DNA of 64,000 bases from Streptomyces hyderabadensis (GTDB taxonomy: Bacteria; Actinomycetota; Actinomycetes; Streptomycetales; Streptomycetaceae). Below, piece by piece: positions 32,697-42,101 of the stretch. The notes below the pieces were generated by a model. It searched no databases and had not been told where the DNA came from. It saw only the letters and a list, made by a program, of their open reading frames with translations. The stretch lies in contig NZ_JAIOJZ010000016.1 of the NCBI RefSeq assembly GCF_020404845.1, positions 88,798 to 152,797 on the forward strand. Reading direction: 5' to 3'. Each line of letters opens with the position of its first letter. Position 1 is the first letter of the stretch. A program made the translations under genes and the position numbers.

Positions 32697-33935
32697 TCAG
32701 TTGCCGACGCGGCGGCGCAGGTCCTGGAAGGCGGTGTAGTTGGCGATGACCTCGATGCGTCCCGGCGGGCACAGCTGCACCGCCTGGTCGAGGTCCTCGC
32801 ACACCTGGAACTGCTGGTTGGCGACCTCGAGGCGCACCGCGAGGTCCAGCTTCCGGTCGCCGATCACACAGATCGGGTGGCCGGTCAGCCGGGTGTAGTC
32901 CACGTCCCACAGCCAGGAGGTGTCGGTGCCGTCGGCGCCGCGCGCGTTCACCGAGAGGATCACCGGGGCCGGCGCCGGGTCGATCAGGGAGAAGGTCTCC
33001 AGCCAGCCCGCCGGGTTCTTGGCGAGCAGCAGGCGCAGGTCGCGGCCCTGGAACTGGACCACGTCGTAGCGCCCGGCGACCGCTTGCACCTGGTACATGC
33101 GCTCCAGGGCGACCTGCGGCGGCACCCCGAAGACGGCGGCGACGGCGGCGGAGGAGGCGGCGTTGGCCTTGTTGGCGCGGCCCGGCAGCTGGAGGTGGAT
33201 CGGCCAGGCGGAGCCGTGCGGGTCGAGCACGTGGTCGCCGGACAGGGCCCAGCTCGGCGTGGGACGGCGGAAGCCGCACTCGCCGCAGAACCAGTCGTCG
33301 CCGGGGCGCTGCATCACACCGCCGCAGGACGGGCAGGACCAGGCGTCGTCCTTCCACATCTGGCCCGCGGCGACCCAGATCACGTTGGGGGAGGAGGAGG
33401 CGGCCCACACCACCAGCGGGTCGTCGGCGTTGGCGACGACCACGGCCTTGGAGCCGGCCAGGCCCTCGCGCCAGTTCTCGGCGAGCATCCGGGTCTCGGC
33501 GGCGCGGTCGAGCTGGTCGCGGGAGAGGTTCAGGAGCGCGATGCACTTGGGCTCGGTGGCCTGGGCGACGCCCACCAGGTACTTCTCGTCGACCTCGATG
33601 ACCCCGTACCGGGCCTCGGAGCCGCCCGCGAGGGCCGAGGTGATGCCGGCCGGCATGTTGGCGCCGAGCGCGTTGGAGACGACCGGACCGGCCGCCTTGA
33701 GCGCCTCGGCGATGAGCCGGGTGGTGGTGGTCTTGCCGTTGGTCGCCGAGACCAGGGTCACGTCCAGGTGCTGGGCGAGCCGGTGCAGGAGGTCGGGGTC
33801 GAGTTTCAGCGCGACCCGGCCGCCGATCACCGAACCGCTGCCGCGCCCCGCGGCGCGCGATGCCGCCGCGACCGCCTTGCCCGCGGTCACGGCGATCTTG
33901 GCCCGCGGCGTGAGCGGGTCCGAGTTGCCTGCCAT
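32697..33935 (-). CDS. murT: Lipid II isoglutaminyl synthase, Mur-ligase subunit MurT
   Basis: 412-aa Mur-ligase-like protein. The P-loop is in TLVSATNGKTTTTRLIAEAL; the central domain carries a four-Cys zinc ribbon (CPSCGG ... CGECGF) characteristic of MurT rather than MurC-F; GRYDVVQFQGRDLRLLLAKNP and the DUF1727 C-terminus follow. It activates the lipid II D-Glu with ATP and accepts ammonia from GatD. The ATG at 33935 has a weak AGGATC upstream. The pair is required for normal cross-linking in Gram-positives that use D-isoGln. Confidence 0.95.
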   Translation of the reverse strand: MAGNSDPLTPRAKIAVTAGKAVAAASRAAGRGSGSVIGGRVALKLDPDLLHRLAQHLDVTLVSATNGKTTTTRLIAEALKAAGPVVSNALGANMPAGITSALAGGSEARYGVIEVDEKYLVGVAQATEPKCIALLNLSRDQLDRAAETRMLAENWREGLAGSKAVVVANADDPLVVWAASSSPNVIWVAAGQMWKDDAWSCPSCGGVMQRPGDDWFCGECGFRRPTPSWALSGDHVLDPHGSAWPIHLQLPGRANKANAASSAAVAAVFGVPPQVALERMYQVQAVAGRYDVVQFQGRDLRLLLAKNPAGWLETFSLIDPAPAPVILSVNARGADGTDTSWLWDVDYTRLTGHPICVIGDRKLDLAVRLEVANQQFQVCEDLDQAVQLCPPGRIEVIANYTAFQDLRRRVGN

Positions 33936-34113
33936 CAGTTCTCGATCCTCCTTGCCGTACGCGCCGCGCCTGAAGCCTGTGAAGCCTGACGGCCACGTGG
34001 TGTGGACCTCAGCCTATCGAGATCCATTCGCACTCCCGAATCGCGGCACCGGCCACCGGTTCCGGCGGTGGGCGCGCGCCGCCGGGCGACACAGGGACCT
34101 TACTCTGGCCGCC

Positions 34114-34653
34114 ATGCGACAAGGCCCCATCCCGGGCGCCCACGGGCGCGTCCGTCCCCTCAGCCTCCTCGGCGACCCCGTCCTGCACGCTCCCGGCGCG
34201 GAGGTGACGGACTTCGGCCCGGAACTCGCGGCGCTGGTGGAGGACTTGTTCGCGACCATGTACGCCGCCCACGGCGTGGGCCTGGCCGCGAACCAGGTCG
34301 GCGAGGCGCTGCGCGTCTTCGTGTACGACTGCCCGGACGACGAGGACGAGCGGCACCTCGGGCACCTGGTGAACCCCCGGCTGGTGGAGGCCGGCGGGGT
34401 GGTGGTGCGGGGGCCGGAGGGCTGTCTGTCGCTGCCGGGACTGGAGGCGGGGACCGAGCGGCACGACGAGGCGGTGGTGACGGGCTTCACGGTGACCGGT
34501 GCGCCGGTCACCGTACGCGGGACGGGCTTCTTCGCCCGGTGCCTCCAGCACGAGTGCGACCACCTGGAGGGGCGGGTCTACGCTGATCGCCTGACCGGCC
34601 GGCGCCACCGGAAGCTGATGCGCCAGGTGGCGCGGGCGTCCTGGCACCGCTGA
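34114..34653 (+). CDS. def: Peptide deformylase
   Basis: 179-aa metalloenzyme that removes the formyl group from nascent N-termini. All three PDF motifs are present: GVGLAANQVG, EGCLSLPG and the metal motif QHECDHLEGRVYADRL. Length and motifs fit type-1 PDF; Streptomyces carry several copies. ATG 34114 has no clear ribosome site and sits just after TTACTCT, so a leaderless transcript is possible. It is convergent with the TetR gene. Confidence 0.95.
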   Translation: MRQGPIPGAHGRVRPLSLLGDPVLHAPGAEVTDFGPELAALVEDLFATMYAAHGVGLAANQVGEALRVFVYDCPDDEDERHLGHLVNPRLVEAGGVVVRGPEGCLSLPGLEAGTERHDEAVVTGFTVTGAPVTVRGTGFFARCLQHECDHLEGRVYADRLTGRRHRKLMRQVARASWHR

Positions 34654-34710
34654 GCGCCCCCGCCGGCGACGACCGGGGCGCGGTGACCGGTGGGGCGGCG
34701 ACCGGGCAGG

Positions 34711-35367
34711 TCAGAACCCCGGGCCGCCCGCCTTGTCGCCGGCCTCGGCGAGCCGGCCCCACAGCAGGTCGGCCAGGGCACGGACCAACTCCTCCCGGGA
34801 GCAGGGCCGTTCGCCCAGCCACCAGTCCCCGGCGGCGTGCATCATGCCGACGATGCCGTGCCCCCAGACCCGGGCCAGCTGCTGGGTGCCCGGCCCGACG
34901 TCGAGCCGCTCCTCGATGACCTGGGCCAGCTCCTCGCCCATCCGGCGCAGCAGCGGCGCCGAGTGCCTGCCGACGTCGAAGCCCTGCTCGGACTGGTCGC
35001 CCGGGGTGCCGGCGCCCTCCGCCGGATGCATCAGGAACCGGTACACCTGCGGGCGGGCCTCGATGGCCGCCAGATAGGTGTCCAGGGTGGACTCGACGCG
35101 CTGCCGCCGCTGGGCCGGGGCGTCCAGCGCGGCCCGCAGCGAGGCGAGGAGGGCGTCCGTGTGCCGGACGGCGAGGGCGGCGTAGAGTCCGCCCTTGTCG
35201 CCGAAGTGCCGGTACAGGATCGGCTTGGTGATGCCGGCCTCGGCGGCGATGGCGTTCATCGAGGCGTGCGGACCGTCGCGCAGCACCACCCGGTCGGCGG
35301 CCTCGAGCAGCTCGCGCCGTCTGCGGTCGGCGGACGTCTGCTGATCGGTCCGCTGCGTGGTGTTCAT
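34711..35367 (-). CDS. TetR-family regulator, probable fatty-acid-degradation repressor
   Basis: 218-aa repressor. The HTH spans about residues 15-60 (LLEAADRVVLRDGPHASMNA; AGITKPILYRHFGDKGGLYA). The C-terminal domain (GIVGMMHAAGDWWLGERP) matches TetR_C types found beside acyl-CoA dehydrogenases. ATG 35367 follows GGGGAGA. The divergent gene is an acyl-CoA dehydrogenase, and the shared 170-bp spacer holds a strong inverted repeat. An acyl-CoA is therefore a likely inducer, by analogy. Confidence 0.92.
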   Translation of the reverse strand: MNTTQRTDQQTSADRRRRELLEAADRVVLRDGPHASMNAIAAEAGITKPILYRHFGDKGGLYAALAVRHTDALLASLRAALDAPAQRRQRVESTLDTYLAAIEARPQVYRFLMHPAEGAGTPGDQSEQGFDVGRHSAPLLRRMGEELAQVIEERLDVGPGTQQLARVWGHGIVGMMHAAGDWWLGERPCSREELVRALADLLWGRLAEAGDKAGGPGF

Positions 35368-35481
35368 GTGCTCTCCCCACCCGTGCTGTTTCGGTGACGC
35401 CTGCGCAAAGTAACACTCACAGGGCGCGTGACATCGAACGGGAGGGCGAGGGGGACCCGGGAGTTGACTTTTCCTACCCGC

Positions 35482-35504
35482 CGGTAACAGACTCGGGGTT
35501 ACCG
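35482..35504. promoter_or_regulatory. Inverted repeat CGGTAAC-N9-GTTACCG, candidate TetR operator
   Basis: Perfect 7-bp arms (35482-35488 and 35498-35504) between the divergent TetR and acyl-CoA dehydrogenase genes. TTGACT (35464-35469) is just upstream, and further GTAAC half-sites lie nearby (AGTAACAT from 35508, AGTAACAC from about 35408). The position suits repression in both directions. Confidence 0.65.
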
Positions 35505-35537
35505 CAAGTAACATGCATGGGCGTCACTGGAGGGGAC

Positions 35538-36764
<1,227 letters not shown>

Positions 36765-36794
36765 GCGCCGTTTCGGATGCTGTGCGACGCCGGG

Positions 36795-36837
36795 TGCTGG
36801 TCCGTCGTGGCTGGTCGCGCAGTTCCCCGCGCCCCTG
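36795..36837. repeat. Streptomyces intergenic repeat, copy B (inverted)
   Basis: Reverse complement of the 30664-30706 repeat with 5 mismatches in 43 bp. It fills the convergent spacer between the acyl-CoA dehydrogenase and the cupin gene, a typical site for this family. Confidence 0.8.
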
Positions 36838-36843
36838 GGTGTC

Positions 36844-37377
36844 TCACCCGTGCCTGAGCGGAGTCAGTTGCTCGATGTCGTACTTGGCCCTGAGAGCCTC
36901 GATCGCCTCGTGGTCCGGGGGGCCGCCGGCGCCGAGGATCTCCAGCAGTTCCTCGAAGTAGCGCTCGTGGTCCGGGGGCGGGCTGGCCTGGAAGAACATC
37001 TTGGCCGGCTCGCCCGTCGGGTTCGCGAAGGCGTGCGGGCAGCCGGGGGGCACGACGATGACCGTGCCCGGGGTGGCGCGCACCACCCGGTTGCCCGAAC
37101 TCGACTCCCACCTGCGCCAGCTGTCCGGCGTACGGACCCTCGGCTCGAAGGCGAGCACGTCCAGCTCGCCCTCCAGCACGTAGAACAGCTCCTCGCTGCG
37201 GGTGTGCACATGGGCGCCCACGTCGAAGCCCGGCGGCACGATGACCTCGAAGGTGGAGGCCATGCGCGAGTGCGAACCGGTCACCTTGAAGGTCACGTGC
37301 TGGGCCGGCGCCTGCACCACCCGGCCCTGGCCCGGCGGCACCAGCAGGCCCTCGGTCGCCGCGGCGAGCCCGCTCAC
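36844..37377 (-). CDS. Cupin monooxygenase converting THN to flaviolin (MomA-like)
   Basis: 177-aa single-domain cupin and last gene of the rppA operon. Metal-binding cupin motif 1 is GFDVGAHVHTRSEELFYVLE (His, His and Glu ligands) and motif 2 is PGCPHAFANPTGEPA. The S. coelicolor orthologue oxidises 1,3,6,8-tetrahydroxynaphthalene to flaviolin. It begins at GTG 37377 overlapping the P450 stop (GTGA), so it is translationally coupled. Only ligand spacing and context were checked. Confidence 0.9.
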   Translation of the reverse strand: MSGLAAATEGLLVPPGQGRVVQAPAQHVTFKVTGSHSRMASTFEVIVPPGFDVGAHVHTRSEELFYVLEGELDVLAFEPRVRTPDSWRRWESSSGNRVVRATPGTVIVVPPGCPHAFANPTGEPAKMFFQASPPPDHERYFEELLEILGAGGPPDHEAIEALRAKYDIEQLTPLRHG

Positions 37378-38588
37378 CAGGTCACCGGGAGGGCCTCGGG
37401 CCCGCGGATCAGCGCGCCCTTCTTGAAGGGCACGTCCTCGGGCGCCACCGCGAGCTTCAGCCCGGGCACCCGGTCCAGGACCGCGCCGACGAGCAGCTCC
37501 GACTCCAGCCGGGCCAGCATGCCGCCGGGGCAGTAGTGCGGGCCGAAGCCGAAGGCCACGTGCGGGTTGGGGGAGCGCTCGAAGTCGATGGTGTCCGGGT
37601 CGGGGAAGACCTCCGGGTCGCGGTTGGCCGCCAGGTAGGACACGTAGACCGCGTCGCCCGCGCGGATCCGCACGCCCCTGATCTCCACGTCCTCCAGCGC
37701 GATCCGGGACAGCCCCACGGCGTTGCGGTGCGGGATCCAGCGCAGCAGCTCGTCGATGGCCCGCGGACGCAGCGCCGGTTCGGAGCGCAGCCGTTCGGCC
37801 AGCTCCGGGCGGGTCAGCAGCAGGTGGAACATCTGCCCGCTGTTGTTGGTGACCGCCTCGCCGCCGATCTGCAGCAGCACCGCGAGCCCGACCGCCTCCT
37901 CCAGCGTGATCTCGTCCCGGCCCACGGCGGCACCCAGCAGCGAGGTGACGTCCTCGCCGGTGCTGTCCGACCGGAGCCCGATGAGATCCGAGAAGTAGGC
38001 GTTCATCTCGTTCTTGGCCCGTTCGCTGACCTCGGCGCCGTGCGAGGAGGACAGGATCAGCTGGGTCCAGGTGTGCATGGCGTGCCGGTCGGTGGCCGGC
38101 ACGCCCATCAGCTCGCAGATCACCGCGATGGGGAAGGGGCTCAGCACCGCCTCGGTGAGGTCGGCGGGCGGCCCGGCCTTCAGCATGGCGCCGACCAGTT
38201 CGTCGAGCATGCCGCGGGAGCGCTCGCGCACCCGCTCCACGCCCCGCGCGGTGAAGGCCGCGGCCACCGAGCGGCGCAGCCGGGTGTGGTCGGGCGGGTC
38301 CAGGAAGCCGACCGCGCCGCGCGCCGGGATGAAGTGCGGGGCCAGCCGGGTGACCTGCCGGTCCATGACGGCCTCGCGGCCGAACCGGGGGTCGTTGGTG
38401 ACCATGCGCACGTCGTCGTGGCGGGTCACCAGCCAGGCCCAGCCCTCGCCGTTGGGCAGCGAGATCCGGGTCACGGGGCCCTCGCGCATCAACTCGGTCA
38501 GCACCGGGTCGAAGTCGCTGCCGGGCAGGTCGACGGCCGGCCAGTCCCGTACGGGCGGCGCGGCCGGGGACATCGTCTCTTCGCTCAC
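37374..38588 (-). CDS. Cytochrome P450 CYP158A2-type flaviolin polymerase
   Basis: 404-aa soluble P450, the same length as CYP158A2 of S. coelicolor and very similar to it as remembered. The I-helix reads VLLQIGGEAVTNNSG: the usual acid-alcohol pair is replaced, a known CYP158A2 oddity where active-site water and substrate hydroxyls take over. The ERR-type Glu-Arg (DELLRWIPHRN) and heme loop FGFGPHYCPGG are intact. It couples flaviolin molecules into biflaviolin/triflaviolin UV-protective pigment. The start is GTG 38588, overlapping the rppA stop by 4 nt. Confidence 0.94.
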   Translation of the reverse strand: MSEETMSPAAPPVRDWPAVDLPGSDFDPVLTELMREGPVTRISLPNGEGWAWLVTRHDDVRMVTNDPRFGREAVMDRQVTRLAPHFIPARGAVGFLDPPDHTRLRRSVAAAFTARGVERVRERSRGMLDELVGAMLKAGPPADLTEAVLSPFPIAVICELMGVPATDRHAMHTWTQLILSSSHGAEVSERAKNEMNAYFSDLIGLRSDSTGEDVTSLLGAAVGRDEITLEEAVGLAVLLQIGGEAVTNNSGQMFHLLLTRPELAERLRSEPALRPRAIDELLRWIPHRNAVGLSRIALEDVEIRGVRIRAGDAVYVSYLAANRDPEVFPDPDTIDFERSPNPHVAFGFGPHYCPGGMLARLESELLVGAVLDRVPGLKLAVAPEDVPFKKGALIRGPEALPVTW

Positions 38589-39709
38589 GTCTGCCTCACA
38601 CTCCGTGTCACGTCTCGCGGCACCGCCCGCGTCATGTCGTCCCGTACGCCGCGCCGCACGTCCGCGGTCTGCCAGCAGCCCAGGGACATCTCCGCGGTGA
38701 TGCCGGGGCCGAAGCCGGCCAGCAGCCCGCGCGCCCCGTCGGTGGCGCCGCCCTCGTCGAAAAGCCGCCGCAGCGCGTCCAGGACGACGGCGCTGGCGAT
38801 GTTGCCGTACTCGGTGAGCGTCGCCCGGCTGAACCGGAAGGCGTGCGGGTCCACCTGGAGGAACTTGCTGAGATCGTCCAGGATCCGGGGACCGCCGGCG
38901 TGCACGATGTAGAAGTCCAGGTCGGAGGCGTCCCAACCGTGCTCGCCCGCCAGGCCCTTGAGCGCCGGCGCGAGCGGCTCCATGGTGGCCGGCACCCGCT
39001 TGTCCAGCAGGAAGTGGAAGCCGGTCGCCTTCACGTCGTACATGATCCACTCCTCCGTCTTGGGGATCAGGTACGAACCGTTGCGCTCCAGGCGCACCCC
39101 GGTGCCCCCCTGGCCGCGGACCACCGCGGCGGCGATGCCGTCGCCGAAGAGGCCGTTGCAGAGCAGCGAGCCCACGCCGAGGTCGGTCGGCTGGTAGCAC
39201 AGTGAGCAGAACTCGCAGGCCACGATGAGCGCGTTGGCCTCGGGATAGGCGGTGCAGAAGTCGTGGGCGCGGTTGATCGCCGCACCGCCGGCCGCGCAGC
39301 CCAGCTGGGCGATGGGTATCTGGCGGGTGGTGCTGTCGAAGCCCATCTCGTTGATCAGCCACGCCGTGAGCGAGGGCATCATGAAGCCCGTGCACGACAC
39401 GTAGATGATCACGTCGATGTCGGTGGTGAGCAGCTCCGCGTCGTCCAGGGCCCGCTGGACGACGGCCGGGACACGGGATTTCGCCTCCCGCTCGTAGACC
39501 TTGTTGCGGTCCTCGAAACCCGGGTGCTTCAGGGTCTCCTCGATGGGCTGCACGATGTGCCGGGTGCGGACCCCGGTGTTCTCTATCAGCCGGAGCGCGA
39601 GCGGCAGTTGAGGATGGTCGGTGTGGCGCCGGCGCGCCAGCTCCAGCGTCTCCTCCATCGTGATCACGTGCTCCGGGACGGACACCGAGGGTCTGCACAA
39701 AGTCGCCAT
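38585..39709 (-). CDS. rppA: 1,3,6,8-tetrahydroxynaphthalene synthase RppA (type III PKS)
   Basis: 374-aa homodimeric type III polyketide synthase that condenses five malonyl-CoA into THN. The catalytic Cys is residue 138 (IPIAQLGCAAGGAA), with FHFLLDKRVPATM, YIVHAGGPRILDDL (His) and LTEYGNIASAVVLDAL (Asn) completing the site; Cys106 of VSCTGF, needed for the malonyl starter in RppA, is present. The ATG at 39709 is chosen by similarity to known RppA starts. First gene of the pigment operon, coupled to the P450. Confidence 0.97.
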   Translation of the reverse strand: MATLCRPSVSVPEHVITMEETLELARRRHTDHPQLPLALRLIENTGVRTRHIVQPIEETLKHPGFEDRNKVYEREAKSRVPAVVQRALDDAELLTTDIDVIIYVSCTGFMMPSLTAWLINEMGFDSTTRQIPIAQLGCAAGGAAINRAHDFCTAYPEANALIVACEFCSLCYQPTDLGVGSLLCNGLFGDGIAAAVVRGQGGTGVRLERNGSYLIPKTEEWIMYDVKATGFHFLLDKRVPATMEPLAPALKGLAGEHGWDASDLDFYIVHAGGPRILDDLSKFLQVDPHAFRFSRATLTEYGNIASAVVLDALRRLFDEGGATDGARGLLAGFGPGITAEMSLGCWQTADVRRGVRDDMTRAVPRDVTRSVRQT

Positions 39710-39791
39710 GAACCGTGCCTGCTTTCGCCTCGCGGAAGGCTCTCGCCCCCCGGCCGGAAAGTGGTGCACCTTTTCAGGGGTGCCCATCCAC

Positions 39792-39814
39792 GATCACTCA
39801 GCGGAGCGGTGATC
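39792..39814. promoter_or_regulatory. GATCAC-N11-GTGATC inverted repeat upstream of rppA
   Basis: Perfect 6-bp arms about 85 bp before the rppA start, in the only spacer that can hold the operon promoter. Candidate operator; no regulator is encoded next to the operon. Confidence 0.4.
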
Positions 39815-39877
39815 TCTCGCCGGGTTACTCCGTCTCGGGGACAGCGGGGACGGCGTCGGCAGCGGGGACCGGCGTTG

Positions 39878-40114
39878 TCAGGAGGTGCGGCCGCTGCTGT
39901 GGGCGATGCACGCCACGTCGATCCGGTCGGCCAGCTTGGCCAGCTCGATGGTGAGGGCCGCGACCGTGTCCTCGTCCAGGCTCTCCTCGCCGGTCTCCAC
40001 CAGCCGCAGCCACCGACCGCCGACCGTGCGCAGCAGCTTGCTCACGTCGGACGCGGCGACCTGGAGCGTGCCGCGGTCGTCGACGATCAGAGGCAGGGTC
40101 ACTTCGCGGTTCAC
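39878..40114 (-). CDS. Small conserved protein (DUF6213-like)
   Basis: 78 aa from GTG 40114 (VNREVTLPLIVDDRGTLQVA). It contains DVSKLLRTVGGRWLRLVETG and two charged helices (ESLDEDTVAALTIELAKLAD), has no signal or membrane segment, and is conserved upstream of rppA in Streptomyces as far as I recall. No ribosome site is evident; TACGAT about 10 nt before the GTG could be a -10 for a leaderless message. Function unknown. Its 3' end lies 168 bp from rppA. Confidence 0.75.
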   Translation of the reverse strand: MNREVTLPLIVDDRGTLQVAASDVSKLLRTVGGRWLRLVETGEESLDEDTVAALTIELAKLADRIDVACIAHSSGRTS

Positions 40115-40139
40115 AAAGGGGATCGTAGTCGCGGAAGGC

Positions 40140-41525
40140 TCACGCTCCGTGCCATACGGTGGTGATGTTGCAGAACTCGCGGATTCCGTGCCCGGACAGC
40201 TCACGCCCGTAGCCCGACCGCTTGACCCCGCCGAACGGGAACGCCGGATGGGACGCCGTCATCCCGTTGACGTACACGCCGCCGGCCTCCAGGTCCCGGA
40301 CGAAGCGGTCCACGTCCGCGTCGTCGCGGGTCCACACGTTGGAACTGAGCCCGAAGTCGGTGTCGTTGGCGATCAGCACCGCCTCGTCCAGGTCGGCCGC
40401 CCGGTAGAGCGTGGCGACCGGGCCGAAGGCCTCCTCGCGGTGGATGCGCATCTCGCGGGTGACGCCGGCCAGGACGGTCGGCGGGTAGTACCAGCCCGGC
40501 CCGTCCGGGCGTTCGCCGCCGCACAGCACGCTCGCGCCGTCGCGCACCGCGTCGTCGACCAGCTCCACCAGGTCGTTCAGACCCTGCTCGCTGGAGAGGG
40601 GGCCGACCTCGGTCTCCTCGTCCATCGGGTCGCCGACCCTGAGCGCCCGCATGCCCTCCGCGAAGCGCTCGGCGAAGGCGTCGTACACGTCCGTGTGCAC
40701 GATGAACCGCTTGGCGGCGATGCACGACTGCCCGGCGTTCTGGGTGCGCGCGGTCACCGCCACCGCCGCGGCCCGCTCGACGTCGGCGGACGGCATGACG
40801 ACGAACGGGTCGCTGCCGCCCAGTTCCAGCACCGTCTTCTTGATCATCTCCCCGGCGGTGGAGGCCACCGCGCGGCCGGCCGGCTCGCTGCCGGTGAGGG
40901 TGGCGGCCCGCACCCGCTCGTCGCGCAGGATGTCGTCGACCTGGGCGGAACCGATGAGCAGGGTCTGGAAGCAGCCCTCGGGGAAGCCCGCCCGGTGGAA
41001 CAGGTCCTCCAGGTACAGGGCGGTCTGCGGCACGTTCGAGGCGTGCTTGAGCAGCCCGACGTTGCCGGCCATCAGCGCGGGCGCCGCGAACCTGATCACC
41101 TGCCACAGCGGGAAGTTCCACGGCATCACCGCGAGCACCGGGCCCAGCGGCCGGTAGCGGACCAGGGCCCGGGAGGCGCCGGAGTCCTTCACGTCGGCGT
41201 CGGCGGGCTCCTCGTCGGCCAGCAGCTCGGCCGCGTGGTCGGCGTACCAGCGCATCGCCTTGGCGCACTTGGCCGCCTCCGCGCGGGCCTGCTTGACCGG
41301 CTTGCCCATCTCCGTGGTGATGACCTTGCCGATCTCCTTCTGGTCCGCCTCCAGGAGGTCGGCGGCCCGGCGCATCAGCCCGGCCCGCTCGTAGAACCCC
41401 GTGGTCCGGTAGGTGCGGAAGGTGGCCTCCGCGAGCTCGATCCGGCGCTCGATCTCCTCCTCGCCCATGGCCTCGTACGTCCTGAGCGTCTCGCCGTTCG
41501 CCGGGTTCACCGTCGCGATGGGCAT
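40140..41525 (-). CDS. NAD(P)-dependent succinate-semialdehyde/aldehyde dehydrogenase
   Basis: 461-aa ALDH. The ATG at 41525 gives MPIATVNPANGETLRTYEAM, the standard opening of the GabD1-like group. Catalytic Cys is in TQNAGQSCIAAKRFIVH and Glu in VLELGGSDPFVVMP; the cofactor block is MPWNFPLWQVIRFAAPALMA. Substrate is likely succinic semialdehyde (GABA degradation), but several aldehydes are possible. Ends 25 bp from the DUF6213-like gene on the same strand. Confidence 0.93.
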   Translation of the reverse strand: MPIATVNPANGETLRTYEAMGEEEIERRIELAEATFRTYRTTGFYERAGLMRRAADLLEADQKEIGKVITTEMGKPVKQARAEAAKCAKAMRWYADHAAELLADEEPADADVKDSGASRALVRYRPLGPVLAVMPWNFPLWQVIRFAAPALMAGNVGLLKHASNVPQTALYLEDLFHRAGFPEGCFQTLLIGSAQVDDILRDERVRAATLTGSEPAGRAVASTAGEMIKKTVLELGGSDPFVVMPSADVERAAAVAVTARTQNAGQSCIAAKRFIVHTDVYDAFAERFAEGMRALRVGDPMDEETEVGPLSSEQGLNDLVELVDDAVRDGASVLCGGERPDGPGWYYPPTVLAGVTREMRIHREEAFGPVATLYRAADLDEAVLIANDTDFGLSSNVWTRDDADVDRFVRDLEAGGVYVNGMTASHPAFPFGGVKRSGYGRELSGHGIREFCNITTVWHGA

Positions 41526-41639
41526 GGCCGACCTCCCTGGGTGCCTTCGTGCTTCGACCTTGGCGCGCGGCGCGGGGTGCCGCAACGCGGGCGGCCGCGT
41601 CGTTCCTCGTGGTGCCTCGTGGTTCCTCGTGGCGTCTCG

Positions 41640-42101
41640 TCAGTGCGAGTGCTCAGCCAGCCGGTCGAGAAACGCGGACTGCGCCTTCACGATCACCTCG
41701 CGGGCCCGGTCGAGGCCGAACCACGCCACCCGGTCCAGCTCGGGGAACTCCTGCATCCGCCCCGACCTCGGCGGCCACTCCATGCGGAAGGTGCCGGGGA
41801 CGACCGCCGCCGGATCGAGGTCCGCCTCGACGGCCCAGACGGTGACGACCTTCCCGCCCGCCTGCCGCACCTCGCCGAGCGGCACGGCCTCGCCCTCGGG
41901 CGGCGGCAGCCCCAGCTCCTCCCGGAACTCGCGCCGGGCCGCCTCCCACGCCGGTTCCGCCGGGTCGTACTCGCCCTTGGGGACGGTCCACGCCCCGGCG
42001 TCCCGGCGGGTGTAGAACGGACCGCCCATGTGGCCCAGGAGCACCTGGACCTCCCCGTCCGGACCGCGCCGGTGCAGCAGCAGGCCCGCGCTGCGCCTCA
42101 C
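41640..42101 (-). CDS. Nudix hydrolase
   Basis: 153-aa hydrolase with a complete Nudix box (GEYDPAEPAWEAARREFREE followed by LGL), GX5EX7REVXEEXG-like. The segment GHMGGPFYTRRDAGAWTVPK precedes it. It starts at GTG 42101 within the ligase stop (GTGA), so it is co-translated with a DNA ligase. In other bacteria such Nudix proteins sit next to ligase or end-joining genes and may clean nucleotides or polyphosphate ends; the substrate is unknown. Confidence 0.92.
   Translation of the reverse strand: MRRSAGLLLHRRGPDGEVQVLLGHMGGPFYTRRDAGAWTVPKGEYDPAEPAWEAARREFREELGLPPPEGEAVPLGEVRQAGGKVVTVWAVEADLDPAAVVPGTFRMEWPPRSGRMQEFPELDRVAWFGLDRAREVIVKAQSAFLDRLAEHSH

Noticed and set aside
38589..39698. Apparent N-terminal extension of the P450
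   Set aside because: It is the out-of-frame shadow of rppA; GTG 38588 gives the known 404-aa length.
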